64,000 nt of DNA from Pseudomonas paraversuta (GCF_904063065.1 NZ_CAJFCL010000004.1:124001-188000), one strand, 5' to 3'. Shown: positions 30,061 through 41,028, numbered from the stretch's first letter. Translations and numbers: made by a program. The notes: generated from the sequence alone by a model not told the origin.

Positions 30061-31235
30061 CAGCGACTCTCCCTGGTACGCGGTGGTGTCGGCATATCCG
30101 ATTTGGCATGGGATGCCGAATCGTTATTGCCCGCCGCAGCTGCCGAGCCCGTTGCCGGGTTGCTGCCATTACGGCCTTCGATCATTTTGTCCAATGGCAA
30201 GTACAGCAGATTGCTCTGGCCGTTTTTGTTGCCGGTCACGAGTACTTTGCTGGTGTTGCTGAAGACTTCCTGCATGGTGTCCAGGTACAGACGGTCACGC
30301 GTAACATCCGGAGCCTTGCGATATTCGCTCACCAGTTTGGTAAAGCGGTCTGCCTCACCCTTGGCGCGGGAAATCACTTCATCACGATAGCCATTGGCGT
30401 TTTCGATGATGCGCTGGGCCTGACCGCGCGCTTCCGGCACCACGCCATTGGCGTAGCTTTCTGCCTGGTTGCGGGCACGCTGCTCGTCTTCACGGGCGCG
30501 GATCACGTCATCAAAGGCTTCCTGCACTTCACGCGGTGCCGCTGCGTTCTGTACGTTGACCTGGGTCACAGTGATACCGGTCTTGTAGGTATCGAGGAAA
30601 CGCTGCAAGCGTTCCTTGATGTCTACAGCCATCTGTTCACGGCCTTCGGTCAGCACCTGATCCATCGCAGTGGAGCCCACTACGTGACGCAAGGCACTGT
30701 CAGTGGCCTGTTGCAGGCTGACTTCCGGCTGATCGACGTTCAACACGAAGTCGCGCAGGTTGCTGATCTTGTACTGCACGGTCAGCGGCACTTCGACGAT
30801 GTTTTCGTCTTCAGTGAGCATCTGACCCTGCTTGGTGTACGCACGCTCACGCGTCACGTTCTCCAGGTACTTTTTATCGAACGGCGGGAAGTAGATGTTC
30901 AGACCCGGCCCTACGGTGTCGTAGTACTTGCCCAGGCGCAGCACTACGGCTTGCTCCTGCTCGTCGACCACGTAAACCGCGCTATACAGCCAGGCTGCAG
31001 CCAGCACCACCAGACCGATACCCAGCAGGCCATAACCAGCACCTTTGCCGCCGTTCGATCCGCCGTCGCCGCTACCACGTTTTTTCCCACCACCGAACAA
31101 CCCATTCAGGCTTTCCTGCAGCTTTCGGAAGGCCTCGTCGAGATCTGGTGGTCCCTTGCGGCCGCCGTTATTCGGGCGTTTGCCACCCCAAGGATCTTGA
31201 TTATTCGAGTTGCCACCCGGCTCATTCCAAGCCAT
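30060..31235 (-). CDS. hflK: HflK, SPFH-domain modulator of FtsH
   Basis: The 391-residue partner of HflC has a Gly/Asn-rich N-terminal cytoplasmic part (MAWNEPGGNSNNQDPWGGKR), one membrane segment (GLLGIGLVVLAAAWLYSAVY), an SPFH domain and a C-terminal tail rich in Ala/Asn/Ser. The start MAWNEPG is chosen over an upstream in-frame start because all family members begin there. It lies between hflX and hflC. Confidence 0.97.
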   Translation of the reverse strand: MAWNEPGGNSNNQDPWGGKRPNNGGRKGPPDLDEAFRKLQESLNGLFGGGKKRGSGDGGSNGGKGAGYGLLGIGLVVLAAAWLYSAVYVVDEQEQAVVLRLGKYYDTVGPGLNIYFPPFDKKYLENVTRERAYTKQGQMLTEDENIVEVPLTVQYKISNLRDFVLNVDQPEVSLQQATDSALRHVVGSTAMDQVLTEGREQMAVDIKERLQRFLDTYKTGITVTQVNVQNAAAPREVQEAFDDVIRAREDEQRARNQAESYANGVVPEARGQAQRIIENANGYRDEVISRAKGEADRFTKLVSEYRKAPDVTRDRLYLDTMQEVFSNTSKVLVTGNKNGQSNLLYLPLDKMIEGRNGSNPATGSAAAAGNNDSASHAKSDMPTPPRTRESR

Positions 31236-31331
31236 AGCGCTCTCCATCTGATAAAGCAAAGACGCGCCCACGGCGCGCCGACCAATGCTACAGAATGCCT
31301 ACCATAGCGGCACAGCCGCTTTGCGAGGCTT

Positions 31332-32633
31332 TTATTGCAAAGTGTGTTGTTCGATAAATTCCAGCGGCTGCATCCCTTCGCGGCTGACCAAGCGGTTTAA
31401 CTCGGATCGCGGTAGGCGCACATCCAGCAGACAGGCACCTTCTTCATCATGTTGTTCTTTTTGCACCACGCCCAATTCAAAGAACTGGGCACGCAGTCGA
31501 GCAAAACGCTGAGGCAAGCGCAAGGTGCCAACGAACAAATCATTACCCAGCAACTCGGCGATGGCCTGTTCAAGCAACTCCAGCCCGACCCCTTCACGCG
31601 CCGACAACCAGACCCGCTGCGGTTTGCCGTCGGCATCACGCTGGATCTGCGGCTCGACACCTTCAAGCAAATCGATTTTGTTGTAGACCTCGAGGATCGG
31701 CAAGTCCTGGGCACCAATTTCGCCCAGCACCACCATCACCTGCTCAATCTGCGCCATGCGCTCAGGTTCGTGCGCATCGATAACGTGCAGCAGCAAATCG
31801 GAATTGCTCGACTCTTCGAGCGTAGACCGGAAAGCCTCAACAAGCTTGTGCGGAAGGTGACGAATAAAGCCCACGGTGTCAGCCAGCACGATCGGCCCCA
31901 GATCGGCCAGATCAAGACGGCGCAAGGTAGGGTCAAGTGTGGCGAACAACTGGTCGGCGGCGAACACGTCAGAGCCGGTGACCGCATTGAACAGCGTGGA
32001 TTTGCCGGCGTTGGTATAGCCCACCAGCGACACCGTAGGAATGTCGGCGCGTTGGCGCCCTCTACGGGACTGCTCGCGTTGACTGCGGACTTTTTTCAGA
32101 CGGGCCTTGATCTGGCTGATGCGCACGCGCAACAGACGACGGTCGGTTTCGAGCTGGGTTTCACCCGGCCCGCGCATACCAATGCCACCGCCCTGACGCT
32201 CAAGGTGAGTCCAGCCGCGCACAAGACGCGTACTCATGTGATCAAGCTGGGCCAGTTCGACCTGCAACTTGCCTTCATGGGTACGGGCACGCTGAGCGAA
32301 GATATCGAGAATCAGCCCGGTACGGTCAAGCACGCGACACTCGAATACACGCTCGAGGTTACGCTCCTGACTGGGGGTGAGGACGTGATTGAAAATCACG
32401 ATGTCGACCTTCTCGGCCTTGACCAGGTCGCGTAACTCCTCGACCTTGCCACTGCCAATCAGGTACTTGGCCGATGGCCGATGACGCGGCACGTTAAAAA
32501 ACGCGACCGTCTCGGCGCCGGCCGATACAGCTAACTCCTGGAACTCCTGCGGATCTTCGCGCGCCTCAGGGTCCTGTCCTTCCAAGTGAACGAGGATCGC
32601 TCGCTCACCACCACCGTGGCGCTCAAAGAACAA
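31332..32633 (-). CDS. hflX: GTPase HflX
   Basis: HflX is a ribosome-binding GTPase that can split stalled 70S ribosomes, especially under heat stress. The 433-residue protein has the N-terminal HflX domain with a Gly-rich linker (RQGGGIGMRGPGETQLETDR) and the G domain with P-loop GYTNAGKST, switch DTVGFIRHLP and G4 motif NKIDLL. It lies 12 bp downstream of hfq in the miaA-hfq-hflX-hflK-hflC series. Confidence 0.97.
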   Translation of the reverse strand: MFFERHGGGERAILVHLEGQDPEAREDPQEFQELAVSAGAETVAFFNVPRHRPSAKYLIGSGKVEELRDLVKAEKVDIVIFNHVLTPSQERNLERVFECRVLDRTGLILDIFAQRARTHEGKLQVELAQLDHMSTRLVRGWTHLERQGGGIGMRGPGETQLETDRRLLRVRISQIKARLKKVRSQREQSRRGRQRADIPTVSLVGYTNAGKSTLFNAVTGSDVFAADQLFATLDPTLRRLDLADLGPIVLADTVGFIRHLPHKLVEAFRSTLEESSNSDLLLHVIDAHEPERMAQIEQVMVVLGEIGAQDLPILEVYNKIDLLEGVEPQIQRDADGKPQRVWLSAREGVGLELLEQAIAELLGNDLFVGTLRLPQRFARLRAQFFELGVVQKEQHDEEGACLLDVRLPRSELNRLVSREGMQPLEFIEQHTLQ

Positions 32634-32645
32634 AGCAGACTCCTA

Positions 32646-32906
32646 TCAGGCGTTACCTGGTTCAGCGTCTGCCAGTTCCGATTCAGCTGCGCTTGGCAGA
32701 CGAATAGGACGTACTGGTACGACTGTCGAGATAGCGTGTTTGTAAACCATTTGGCTCACGGTGTTTTTCAGCAGAATCACGAACTGGTCGAAAGACTCGA
32801 TAGTCCCCTGCAGCTTGATCCCGTTGACCAGGTAGATGGAAACGCCAACCTTCTCTTTACGCAAAGTATTCAAGTAAGGGTCTTGTAGCGAATGCCCTTT
32901 TGACAT
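32646..32906 (-). CDS. hfq: RNA chaperone Hfq
   Basis: Hfq forms a hexameric ring that pairs small RNAs with mRNAs and, in Pseudomonas, works with Crc in catabolite repression. The 86-residue protein begins [20 protein letters not shown] and has Sm1 and Sm2 motifs ([24 protein letters not shown]). The C-terminal tail is short, as in other pseudomonads. The start at 32906 is chosen over an upstream hydrophobic extension of 12 residues. Confidence 0.98.
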   Translation of the reverse strand: MSKGHSLQDPYLNTLRKEKVGVSIYLVNGIKLQGTIESFDQFVILLKNTVSQMVYKHAISTVVPVRPIRLPSAAESELADAEPGNA

Positions 32907-32996
32907 ATGCCGCACTCCTGTAAGGATAAAAAATAGAAACAAAAATTAGATGGCTGATGACGCCATACCCATAGGATAGACGGCATTTCCTGAGAC

Positions 32997-33977
32997 TCAG
33001 CTCAATATGGAGACCGATTCCAGGTATTTCAAGGCTCGTGGCAGATTGTCGCAGTCCAGGCTGTCCAGCCAATGCAGATCATTCCAGCTGCGTAACCAGG
33101 TGAACTGACGCTTGGCCAACTGGCGCGTGGCAATAATGCCGCGCTCCTGCATCTCGGCTGCTGTCAGCTTGCCGTCCAGGTAATCCCAGACTTGGCGATA
33201 GCCCACTGCACGTATAGACGGCAACCCGGCATGCAGGTCACTTCTATTACGCAGGGCTAGGACCTCATCAATGAATCCCTGTTCCAGCATTTGCCCGAAT
33301 CTTTGTGCAATTCGTTCATGCAGCACCTGACGATTCGCCGGAGCAATGCCCAGGTTCGCGACAGTATAGGGCAATTGACTGCAGCCAGAAGCCGCTGCTT
33401 GACTAGATTGTTCAGATTGTTTTTGGCGGTGGGCGGTCATGCTCAGGCCGCTGACCCGATAAACCTCTAATGCACGGGTCAGACGCTGCGGATCGTTGGG
33501 GTGAATACGTGCCGCCGACTCCGGGTCGATGGCTGCCAACTGATCGTGCAACGCTTGCCAGCCAAGGCGCTGAGCTTCGTCTTCGAGCTGCGCACGCACT
33601 TGCGGATCTGCCGCCGGCATGTCGGCCAGGCCTTCGCTCAGCGCTTTGTAATAGAGCATGGTGCCGCCCACCAGCAGCGGAATATTGCCCCGCGCGGTGA
33701 TCTCTGCCATGGCCTTGAGCGCATCACGACGGAAATCGGCAGCCGAGTAGCTCTCAGCCGGGTCGAGAATATCGATCAACTGGTGCGGGTGTGCGGCCAG
33801 AATCTCTTTCGAGGGTTTGGCCGTGCCGATATCCATGCCGCGATAGACCAGCGCCGAGTCGACACTGACCAGCTCGCACGGCAGTACCTTGCTCAGCTCG
33901 ATGGCCAGATCGGTTTTGCCTGCAGCGGTCGGCCCCATCAAAAAGATGGCCGGTGGTAAAGCGTTGGAACCTGTCAT
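32997..33977 (-). CDS. miaA: tRNA dimethylallyltransferase MiaA
   Basis: MiaA adds the dimethylallyl group to A37 of tRNAs reading UNN codons. The 326-residue protein has the P-loop [15 protein letters not shown] near the N-terminus, the [17 protein letters not shown] substrate loop and the [13 protein letters not shown]-terminal segment. Its ATG overlaps the mutL stop (TGATG), which fixes the start; an upstream in-frame start would lie inside mutL. Confidence 0.97.
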   Translation of the reverse strand: MTGSNALPPAIFLMGPTAAGKTDLAIELSKVLPCELVSVDSALVYRGMDIGTAKPSKEILAAHPHQLIDILDPAESYSAADFRRDALKAMAEITARGNIPLLVGGTMLYYKALSEGLADMPAADPQVRAQLEDEAQRLGWQALHDQLAAIDPESAARIHPNDPQRLTRALEVYRVSGLSMTAHRQKQSEQSSQAAASGCSQLPYTVANLGIAPANRQVLHERIAQRFGQMLEQGFIDEVLALRNRSDLHAGLPSIRAVGYRQVWDYLDGKLTAAEMQERGIIATRQLAKRQFTWLRSWNDLHWLDSLDCDNLPRALKYLESVSILS

Positions 33978-35890
33978 CAGCGACCGCGCAAAAAGAGTTT
34001 GTCCAAGTCGTCCAGGCCCATTTGGGTCCAGGTCGGACGACCATGATTGCACTGACCACTGCGCTCGGTATTTTCCATGTCGCGCAGCAGGCCGTTCATT
34101 TCCGGCAGGGCCAGGCGCCGGTTGGCGCGGATCGCGCCGTGACAGGCCATGGTGCCGAGCAATTCATTGAGGTGTGCCTGAATCCGGTCACTGGTGCCGT
34201 ACTCCATCAAGTCGGCCAGTACATCGTGCACCAGGCGCTGCGCCTCGGCCTGCTTGAGCAGGGCCGGGATCTGGCGGATGGCCAGAGTTTCCGGCCCCAG
34301 ACGTTGCAGCTCGAAGCCCAGACGCTGAAACCACTCGCCATGTTCTTCGGCACAATCGGCTTCACGCTGGCTGACGGCAATCGACTCCGGCACCAGCAGC
34401 GGCTGACCGCTCAGCCCTTCACTGGCCATGGCGATTTTCAGGCGCTCATACATGATCCGCTCGTGGGCCGCATGCATGTCCACCAGCACCAGGCCGTGAG
34501 CGTTTTCCGCGAGGATATAGATACCCTTGAGCTGAGCCAGCGCATAACCCAGAGGAGGAATATCGCCCTGCCCTTCAGGCATCGGCGCGGCCCCCGCTTC
34601 AGGCAATGGCGCGAAAAACTCCCGGTAGGCATTGCGGGCCTCGGCTGCCGGAACAGACGGCGTGGCAGAGGGTGGTCGATAGAACGACTGATAGCCCGCC
34701 CCGGCGCCGGAGCCCGGCACATGCGGTGCAGGCGCAGCCTGAGGTTGCTCAAGCAAATGCGCCGCCAGACGCATTTCGCCTTGCGGACCAAACTCACCGG
34801 CGTCGATCCCGGTAGGTCGCTCGGCGCCAGGCACCGGTGCAGGAGCCGCCAGTTGATCCTCGGGGCGCACATCGCCCAGGGCGCGGTGCAAGGTGCCATA
34901 CAAGAAGTCATGCACCATGCGCCCGTCCCGGAAACGGACTTCGTGTTTGGTCGGGTGCACGTTAACGTCAACCACGGACGGGTCGACCTCAAAAAACAGC
35001 ACGAAGGTCGGATGCCGGCCGTTGAACAGTACGTCGCGATAAGCCTGACGCACCGCGTGCGCCACCAGTTTGTCGCGCACCGCACGGCCGTTGACATAGA
35101 AGTACTGCAAGTCGGCCTGGCTGCGCGAAAAGGTCGGCAAGCCAACCCAGCCCCACAAATGCAGGCCATTGCGCTCGATCTCGATCGGCAGTGCCTGCTC
35201 CAGAAATGCAGCGCCGCACACTGCCGCCACACGGCGGGCGCGGGCGGTGTCGTCGTGGGCTTCATGCAAATTAAGGATGGTTTTACCGTTGTGCCGCAGA
35301 TTGAACGCCACATCAAAACGCGCCAGCGCCAAACGCTTGATCACTTCTTGCAGGTGATCAAATTCGGTTTTTTCGGTCTTGAGAAACTTGCGCCGCGCAG
35401 GGGTGTTGAAAAACAGGTCCCGCACTTCAACCGAAGTACCGACCGGATGCGCGGCCGGCTGGACCCGGGGCGCCATGTCGCGGCCTTCGGTTTCTACCTG
35501 CCAGGCCTGATCGGCGCCACGGGTACGCGATGTCAGGGTCAGGCGGGCCACCGAACTGATGGATGCCAGCGCCTCACCGCGGAACCCCAGGCTCATCACC
35601 CGCTCAAGGTCTTCCAGGTCGCGGATTTTACTGGTGGCGTGCCGCGCCAGGGCCAGCGGCAAGTCGTCACTGGAGATCCCGCTGCCATCGTCACGCACCC
35701 GCAACAGCTTGATGCCGGCCTGCTCCACGTCCACATCGATACGCTTGGCGCCCGAGTCGAGACTGTTTTCCAGCAACTCCTTGATCACCGACGCCGGGCG
35801 CTCAACAACCTCGCCTGCGGCAATCTGGTTAGCCAGACGCGGGCTGAGCAGCTCGATACGCGCACTGCTGTTCAATACCCCGTCACTCAT
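33977..35890 (-). CDS. mutL: DNA mismatch repair protein MutL
   Basis: MutL couples MutS mismatch recognition to strand excision. The 637-residue protein has an N-terminal GHKL ATPase ([37 protein letters not shown]), a Pro/Ala-rich linker (about 340-450) and a C-terminal dimerisation domain. The C-terminal domain carries [12 protein letters not shown], which fits the DxHAxxExxxxE endonuclease motif of MutL proteins from bacteria without MutH. It overlaps amiB by four bases and miaA by one. Confidence 0.97.
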   Translation of the reverse strand: MSDGVLNSSARIELLSPRLANQIAAGEVVERPASVIKELLENSLDSGAKRIDVDVEQAGIKLLRVRDDGSGISSDDLPLALARHATSKIRDLEDLERVMSLGFRGEALASISSVARLTLTSRTRGADQAWQVETEGRDMAPRVQPAAHPVGTSVEVRDLFFNTPARRKFLKTEKTEFDHLQEVIKRLALARFDVAFNLRHNGKTILNLHEAHDDTARARRVAAVCGAAFLEQALPIEIERNGLHLWGWVGLPTFSRSQADLQYFYVNGRAVRDKLVAHAVRQAYRDVLFNGRHPTFVLFFEVDPSVVDVNVHPTKHEVRFRDGRMVHDFLYGTLHRALGDVRPEDQLAAPAPVPGAERPTGIDAGEFGPQGEMRLAAHLLEQPQAAPAPHVPGSGAGAGYQSFYRPPSATPSVPAAEARNAYREFFAPLPEAGAAPMPEGQGDIPPLGYALAQLKGIYILAENAHGLVLVDMHAAHERIMYERLKIAMASEGLSGQPLLVPESIAVSQREADCAEEHGEWFQRLGFELQRLGPETLAIRQIPALLKQAEAQRLVHDVLADLMEYGTSDRIQAHLNELLGTMACHGAIRANRRLALPEMNGLLRDMENTERSGQCNHGRPTWTQMGLDDLDKLFLRGR

Positions 35891-37299
35891 TGCTTGGATA
35901 CCAGTTCGGTGGCGGGGATATTCAGGCTCTGGCCTATTTTCAACTCATCGGTTTTCAAGTTGTTGCTGGAGCGCAATGTCGCAACGCCCACTTGATAGCG
36001 CACGGCAATCATCGCCAGGGTTTCGCCAGGGCGAACCGTGTGTTCACGGGCTCCCTGGGCGATCTTCCCGGTATCCCGCAGCCAGGCAATGTAAGAACCC
36101 GGTGGCGGGTTTTGCTGGAAGAACTGACGCACACCGCTGCTGATAGAGCGCGCCAGCGCTTGCTGATGGCTGGCCGAAGACAGTTTATTGGCTTCATTGG
36201 CGTTGGAAATAAACCCGGTTTCTACGAGGATCGATGGAATATCCGGCGATTTGAGCACCATAAATCCGGCCTGCTCTACACGCTGCTTGTGCAGCGGCGT
36301 CACCCGGCCGATGTTGCTCAAGACTTTTTGCCCCACGTTCAGGCTGGAAGTCAGTGATGCCGTCATCGACAAATCAAGCAACACCCCCGCCAGCATCCGG
36401 TCCTTGTCATCGAGACTCACGCTGCCTGCACCGCCAATCAAGTCAGAACGGTTTTCACTGTCTGCCAGCCAACGCGCGGTTTCGGACGTTGCGCCGCGTT
36501 CAGACAACGCAAACACCGATGCACCAAAGGCCGCCCTGGAAGGTGCCGCGTCGGCGTGGATCGAGACAAACAGGTCGGCGCCCTTCTTGCGGGCAATTTC
36601 GGTGCGTCCCCGTAGCGGGATGAAATAGTCGCCGCTGCGGGTGAGCTCGGCCCTGAAGCCCTTCATGCCGTTGATCTGGCGCTGCAACTCTTTGGCGATC
36701 GCCAGCACCACGTGTTTTTCGCGCTGTCCGCCGGCACCCGAAGCACCCGGATCCTCGCCACCGTGGCCGGGGTCGATCATCACGATCACGTCACGTTTGC
36801 CAGTGGGCACAGGCGCCAGCTTGATCTCGGGCTGGGTCGGCGTCACCGGTACCACTGGCAGCTTGGCCACATTGGTCGGCGGCAAGCTTGGGGCAATATC
36901 AGCGCCCTGATCATAAAGATCGACCACCAGACGGTTGCCGTATTGCGCATTCGGCGCCAGTACGAAGCTCTTCGGGGTGACGGCTTTTTTCAGATCGATC
37001 ACCACCCGCAAATCGGTGGGCGTGCGTTGCGCCGAGCGCATGCTGGTGATCGGCGTATTGGCAGTGGCCACGTTCAAACTTCCGCCGAGGGTCGCGCCAT
37101 TGATATCGATCACCAGGCGATCTGGCGCTGTCAGCGTAAACACGCTGTGTTGCACCGGGCCCGTGAGGTCAAACACCAGCCGTGTGTTGTCCGGAGCACG
37201 CCATAAACGAACGCTTTTTACCTGAGTCGCAGCCACGGCATTCACCGCCATGACACTGAGCAACAGACCAACGACACTCACTAACGCGCGAAAGCGCAT
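35887..37299 (-). CDS. amiB: N-acetylmuramoyl-L-alanine amidase AmiB
   Basis: AmiB cleaves septal peptidoglycan during cell separation. The 470-residue protein has a signal peptide ([20 protein letters not shown], cleaved near AVA-ATQ), an AMIN domain (about 25-140), the zinc amidase_3 domain with metal residues in [20 protein letters not shown] and VETGFISN, and a C-terminal LysM domain ([20 protein letters not shown]). The start is not certain: an ATG at 37314 overlaps the tsaE stop (TAATG), while the one at 37299 gives a cleaner signal peptide with an upstream GGGG. Confidence 0.93.
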   Translation of the reverse strand: MRFRALVSVVGLLLSVMAVNAVAATQVKSVRLWRAPDNTRLVFDLTGPVQHSVFTLTAPDRLVIDINGATLGGSLNVATANTPITSMRSAQRTPTDLRVVIDLKKAVTPKSFVLAPNAQYGNRLVVDLYDQGADIAPSLPPTNVAKLPVVPVTPTQPEIKLAPVPTGKRDVIVMIDPGHGGEDPGASGAGGQREKHVVLAIAKELQRQINGMKGFRAELTRSGDYFIPLRGRTEIARKKGADLFVSIHADAAPSRAAFGASVFALSERGATSETARWLADSENRSDLIGGAGSVSLDDKDRMLAGVLLDLSMTASLTSSLNVGQKVLSNIGRVTPLHKQRVEQAGFMVLKSPDIPSILVETGFISNANEANKLSSASHQQALARSISSGVRQFFQQNPPPGSYIAWLRDTGKIAQGAREHTVRPGETLAMIAVRYQVGVATLRSSNNLKTDELKIGQSLNIPATELVSKQ

Positions 37300-37313
37300 A
37301 CCAGACCCCATCA

Positions 37314-37784
37314 TTATTTGTTTTCCGGTGCCAAGGCGGCACACCAAGACTCGCCACGTGAACCTTGGGGCGTCAGCTTCAGCAAACGCCCGGTGTTATG
37401 CGGACTAATGGTAATGGTCAGGTCAGGCTTTGGCAAAAAGCCTGCACCTTTATCGGGCCACTCGATCAAGCATAGGGCGTCTTCGTCGAAGTAATCGCGA
37501 ATCCCCATATATTCCAGCTCTTCAGGGTCGACCAGGCGATACAGGTCAAAGTGAAAGGCGCGTATATCGCCAATCTCGTAAGGCTCCACCAGAGTAAAGG
37601 TCGGACTTTTAACCGAACCGGTGTGCCCAAGGCCACGAATCAGGCCGCGGGACAGAGTGGTTTTGCCCATCCCCAGGTCGCCGTCGAGAAAGATCAGGCC
37701 GTGGCCCCCGGTGACGCTCGCCAGGCGTGCGCCAAACGCGGTCATGGCCTCTTCATCGGCCAATTGCAGTGTTATTTCGTGCAC
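37314..37784 (-). CDS. tsaE: tRNA threonylcarbamoyladenosine biosynthesis ATPase TsaE
   Basis: TsaE is the ATPase that, with TsaB and TsaD, makes t6A at position 37 of ANN-decoding tRNAs. The 156-residue protein has Walker A GDLGMGKTTLSRGLIRGLGH, then the family signature VKSPTFTLVEPY, and FHFDLYRLVDPEELEYMGIR. It overlaps the nnrD stop by 13 bases and leads into amiB. Confidence 0.97.
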   Translation of the reverse strand: MHEITLQLADEEAMTAFGARLASVTGGHGLIFLDGDLGMGKTTLSRGLIRGLGHTGSVKSPTFTLVEPYEIGDIRAFHFDLYRLVDPEELEYMGIRDYFDEDALCLIEWPDKGAGFLPKPDLTITISPHNTGRLLKLTPQGSRGESWCAALAPENK

Positions 37785-38632
37785 GGTGCGTGTTCCTCCA
37801 ACAACTGACGAATGGCTGGAATCAAATCACTGGCCGCCAGCCCACGGCCCAATATTCCTTGTTGTTCACCGGCGCGGGCATGCAGCCACACCGCCAGACA
37901 CGCCGCCTCATATGCAGTCATGCCTTGAGCCAGCAAAGCACCGATCACGCCTGCCAGCACATCACCCAGGCCTGCTGTCGCCATGGCCGGGTGGCCGTGA
38001 TCGCACACGGCCAGTTCATCATTCAGGCCTGCGATCAAGGTGCCTGCACCTTTGAGAACGCACACTACTGAGTATTTTTTAACCAGCGCCCGGACTGCAG
38101 CAGGCCGGTCGGCCTGCACCTGCGCAGTACTGAGCCCCAGCAAACGCGCTGCCTCGCCGGGGTGCGGAGTAATAACCGAGCCTGACGCCAGTTTAAAGTC
38201 TGCGTTGGACAACAGATTCAGCGCATCGGCATCCCACACTTGAGGCATTTTTGCCTGGGCCGCCGCCGATAACAGACTGCGCCCCCATGGTGCCAGCCCC
38301 AACCCCGGCCCCACCACCAAAACCGAGGCCCGGGCCAGCACCCCCATCAACTGATTGGCCGATGACACGCCCAGGGTCATGACCTCGGGCAGGCGCACCA
38401 GAGCGGCGGCCACATGCTCGGGGCGGGTAGCCAGCGACACCAGCCCCGCGCCGCAGCGCAACGCAGCCTGTGCGCCAAGCGTAATGGAGCCGCCAAAACC
38501 GCGGTCTCCGCCAATCAGCAGTACATGCCCGAACAGGCCTTTATGGGCGTCCATAGCCCGTGCAGGCAGGCGCGACAGGCTATCGGCAACAAGGGCTTGC
38601 GGTCTGGCAATCAGGCGTTTGGTCTGTGGCAT
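37772..38632 (-). CDS. nnrD: ADP-dependent (S)-NAD(P)H-hydrate dehydratase NnrD
   Basis: NnrD repairs hydrated NADH/NADPH. The 286-residue protein has only the ribokinase-like C-terminal domain of the E. coli Nnr fusion: GHVLLIGGDRGFGGSITLGA, PHPGEAARLLG, VLKGAGTLIAG and the active-site segment GHPAMATAGLGDVLAGVIGA. The epimerase domain NnrE is absent, so that activity must come from another gene. It lies at the head of the nnrD-tsaE-amiB-mutL-miaA series and is divergent from queG by 62 bp. Confidence 0.9.
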   Translation of the reverse strand: MPQTKRLIARPQALVADSLSRLPARAMDAHKGLFGHVLLIGGDRGFGGSITLGAQAALRCGAGLVSLATRPEHVAAALVRLPEVMTLGVSSANQLMGVLARASVLVVGPGLGLAPWGRSLLSAAAQAKMPQVWDADALNLLSNADFKLASGSVITPHPGEAARLLGLSTAQVQADRPAAVRALVKKYSVVCVLKGAGTLIAGLNDELAVCDHGHPAMATAGLGDVLAGVIGALLAQGMTAYEAACLAVWLHARAGEQQGILGRGLAASDLIPAIRQLLEEHAPCTK

Positions 38633-38694
38633 GGGTATCGGACTCCGATGTCTGGCAGAATTATACGCATCTCAGCCCCGGTTTCTCTTGCCTC

Positions 38695-39762
38695 ATGCCT
38701 GCTATTACTGTCGACCTCCCCGCTCTCGCTCAATCCATCAAGGAATGGGGCCGCGAGCTGGGCTTTCAACAAGTCGCCATTGCCGGCCTCGACCTGGGAG
38801 AACACGAGCAACATCTGGAACGCTGGCTGGCCGCCGGGTATCACGGCGACATGGAATACATGGGCGCCCACGGCAGCAAACGCTCTCATCCTGAAGAACT
38901 GGTACCCGGCACCTTGCGCGTGGTGTCGCTGCGCATGGACTACCTGCCCGGCGATACCCACATGGCGCAATTGCTGGCCCAGCCCGAAAAAGCCTACATC
39001 TCGCGCTACGCACTGGGCCGCGACTACCACAAGCTGATCCGCAAACGCGTGCAGCAACTGGCTGACCGGATCCAGGCGGACATTGGCCCGTTCGGCTTCC
39101 GCGCCTTTGTCGACAGCGCCCCGGTGCTGGAAAAAGCCATCGCGCAAAAGGCCGGCCTGGGCTGGATCGGCAAAAACACCCTGGTGCTCAACCGCAAGGC
39201 TGGCAGCTACTTCTTCTTGAGCGAGCTGTTTGTCGACCTGCCTCTACCGGTGGATGCGCCCCACGAGACCGAGCACTGCGGACGCTGCACCGCATGCCTG
39301 GACATCTGCCCGACCAACGCCTTCATCGGACCTTATGTGCTGGATGCCCGGCGCTGTATTTCCTACCTGACCATCGAACTGAAAACCGCGATCCCCGAAG
39401 ACTTGCGCCCGCTGATTGGTAACCGGGTGTTCGGATGTGACGACTGCCAGATCGTCTGCCCTTGGAACCGCTTTGCCCGCACCACGGCTGAAGGCGACTT
39501 CAAACCCCGGCACAACCTCGACAATGCCGAGCTGGCCGAACTGTTCATGTGGGACGAAGACAAGTTCCTCAGCAGCACCGAAGGCTCGCCGTTACGCCGG
39601 GCCGGCTACGAACGCTGGCTGCGCAACCTGGCGGTTGGACTGGGTAATGCACCATCGAGCATTCCGGTGCTGGAAGCGCTCAAGGCCAGGCTTGAGTACC
39701 CGTCCGAACTGGTACAGGAGCATGTGACGTGGGCGCTGGCCCAGCACGCACAGCGCGCCTGA
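38695..39762 (+). CDS. queG: Epoxyqueuosine reductase QueG
   Basis: QueG reduces epoxyqueuosine to queuosine in tRNA, using cobalamin and two [4Fe-4S] clusters. The 355-residue protein has the paired ferredoxin-type motifs CGRCTACLDICP and CDDCQIVCPWN, plus the catalytic-region segment KAGLGWIGKNTLVLNRKAGS. The ATG at 38695 is chosen; the open frame continues 45 codons upstream but that stretch reads as non-coding promoter sequence. Its 3' end is 23 bp from the convergent TRIC-type gene. Confidence 0.96.
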   Translation: MPAITVDLPALAQSIKEWGRELGFQQVAIAGLDLGEHEQHLERWLAAGYHGDMEYMGAHGSKRSHPEELVPGTLRVVSLRMDYLPGDTHMAQLLAQPEKAYISRYALGRDYHKLIRKRVQQLADRIQADIGPFGFRAFVDSAPVLEKAIAQKAGLGWIGKNTLVLNRKAGSYFFLSELFVDLPLPVDAPHETEHCGRCTACLDICPTNAFIGPYVLDARRCISYLTIELKTAIPEDLRPLIGNRVFGCDDCQIVCPWNRFARTTAEGDFKPRHNLDNAELAELFMWDEDKFLSSTEGSPLRRAGYERWLRNLAVGLGNAPSSIPVLEALKARLEYPSELVQEHVTWALAQHAQRA

Positions 39763-39785
39763 CCAGAGCCTGCGGCAACACTGAC

Positions 39786-40397
39786 TCAGTGCTCGTCGTT
39801 GTACACGAACTTGGGCATTTCCCAGTTGAAGCGAATCGCCAGCAAGCGCAGCAACAGCCCACCGAACAAGGTGACGAAAATCGCCTGATCGTTGGGCATC
39901 TGCAGATAGGTACACAGCAAGAAACACCATGCCGCCGCAAACGACACGCTGGCATACAGCTCACGGCGGAAGATCAACGGAATATCGTTACAGAAGATAT
40001 CCCGCAGGATCCCGCCGAACACCCCGGTAATCACACCGCTCACCGAAGCGACCAGCATGCCCTGGCCCATTTCCAGCGCAGTCATGCAGCCGATCAGGGT
40101 GAACGCCACCAGCCCCAGCGCGTCGAGCACCAAAAACAATGAGCGCAAATGACGCATCAACGGCGCGATAAAAATCGTCACCAGCGCGGCAAAGGTGGTG
40201 AGCACCAGGTATTCCGGATGCTTGACCCAGGTTAACGGGTAATGTCCCAGTAGCACGTCGCGTACCGATCCGCCGCCCAGGGCGGTGACGCAGGCAATCA
40301 GCACCACCCCGAACCAGTCCATGCCGCGGCGGCCGGCAGACAGCGCGCCGGTCATGGCCTCGGCAGTAATGGCAACTAAATAGAGCATCAGCAACAT
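39786..40397 (-). CDS. TRIC-type cation channel family protein (UPF0126, YicG-like)
   Basis: The 203-residue membrane protein has seven hydrophobic segments built as a tandem repeat: the first half has TALGGGSVRDVLLGHYPL and the second has TGVFGGILRDIFCNDIPL. These paired GGxxRD motifs are the signature of the UPF0126 family, to which prokaryotic trimeric intracellular cation channels belong. Ion selectivity cannot be read from the sequence. It stands alone between queG and orn. Confidence 0.9.
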   Translation of the reverse strand: MLLMLYLVAITAEAMTGALSAGRRGMDWFGVVLIACVTALGGGSVRDVLLGHYPLTWVKHPEYLVLTTFAALVTIFIAPLMRHLRSLFLVLDALGLVAFTLIGCMTALEMGQGMLVASVSGVITGVFGGILRDIFCNDIPLIFRRELYASVSFAAAWCFLLCTYLQMPNDQAIFVTLFGGLLLRLLAIRFNWEMPKFVYNDEH

Positions 40398-40485
40398 GGC
40401 AGCGATCCTTGCAATAAGGCGCGCAGTCTACTCATTTGCTTCAAGCACCAATAGAGGGCAGCAAACACCCCCTGCTGTAGCGGGC

Positions 40486-41028
40486 TTAGAACTTGATGAA
40501 GTGCTTGCGGTAGTGCTGCAGCTCGGCAATCGACTCGCGAATGTCGTCCAGTGCCAGGTGCGTGCCTTTTTTCACCAGGCTGTCGCGCACTTCCGGAGCC
40601 CAGCGGGCAACCAGCTCTTTAAGGGTCGAGACGTCGAGGTTGCGGTAGTGGAAGTAGCTTTCGAGGGTTTTCATATGGGTGTACAAAAAGCGCCGGTCCT
40701 GACAGATGCTGTTGCCACAGATCGGTGATTTGCCTTTAGGCACCCACTGTTCCAGAAAGGCGATGGTCTGCGCTTCGGCCTGGGCCATGGTGGTGGTACT
40801 GTCCTTGACCCGCTGGGTCAGGCCGCTGCCACCGTGGGTGCGAGTGTTCCATTCGTCCATGCGCGCCAGCACTGCATCGCTGTGATGGATCGCGATAACC
40901 GGACCTTCAGCCAGGGTGTTGAGATTGCTGTCGGTAACAATGGTGGCCATTTCAATAATGACGTCGTTATCAGGATCCAGACCGGTCATTTCCAGGTCGA
41001 TCCAGATCAGGTTCTGCGCGTTGTTCAT
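40486..41028 (-). CDS. orn: Oligoribonuclease
   Basis: Orn degrades short RNA fragments to mononucleotides, including pGpG from c-di-GMP breakdown. The 180-residue protein has the DEDDh catalytic set: Asp11 and Glu13 in [10 protein letters not shown], a middle Asp in [13 protein letters not shown] context, and the His/Asp pair in [13 protein letters not shown]. The start [13 protein letters not shown] is normal. It is divergent from rsgA by 106 bp, a common arrangement in this group. Confidence 0.98.
   Translation of the reverse strand: MNNAQNLIWIDLEMTGLDPDNDVIIEMATIVTDSNLNTLAEGPVIAIHHSDAVLARMDEWNTRTHGGSGLTQRVKDSTTTMAQAEAQTIAFLEQWVPKGKSPICGNSICQDRRFLYTHMKTLESYFHYRNLDVSTLKELVARWAPEVRDSLVKKGTHLALDDIRESIAELQHYRKHFIKF

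Noticed and set aside
33953..35995. A 680-codon open frame opposite mutL
   Set aside because: Entirely antisense to mutL, with no conserved motif; the sense frame is unambiguous.
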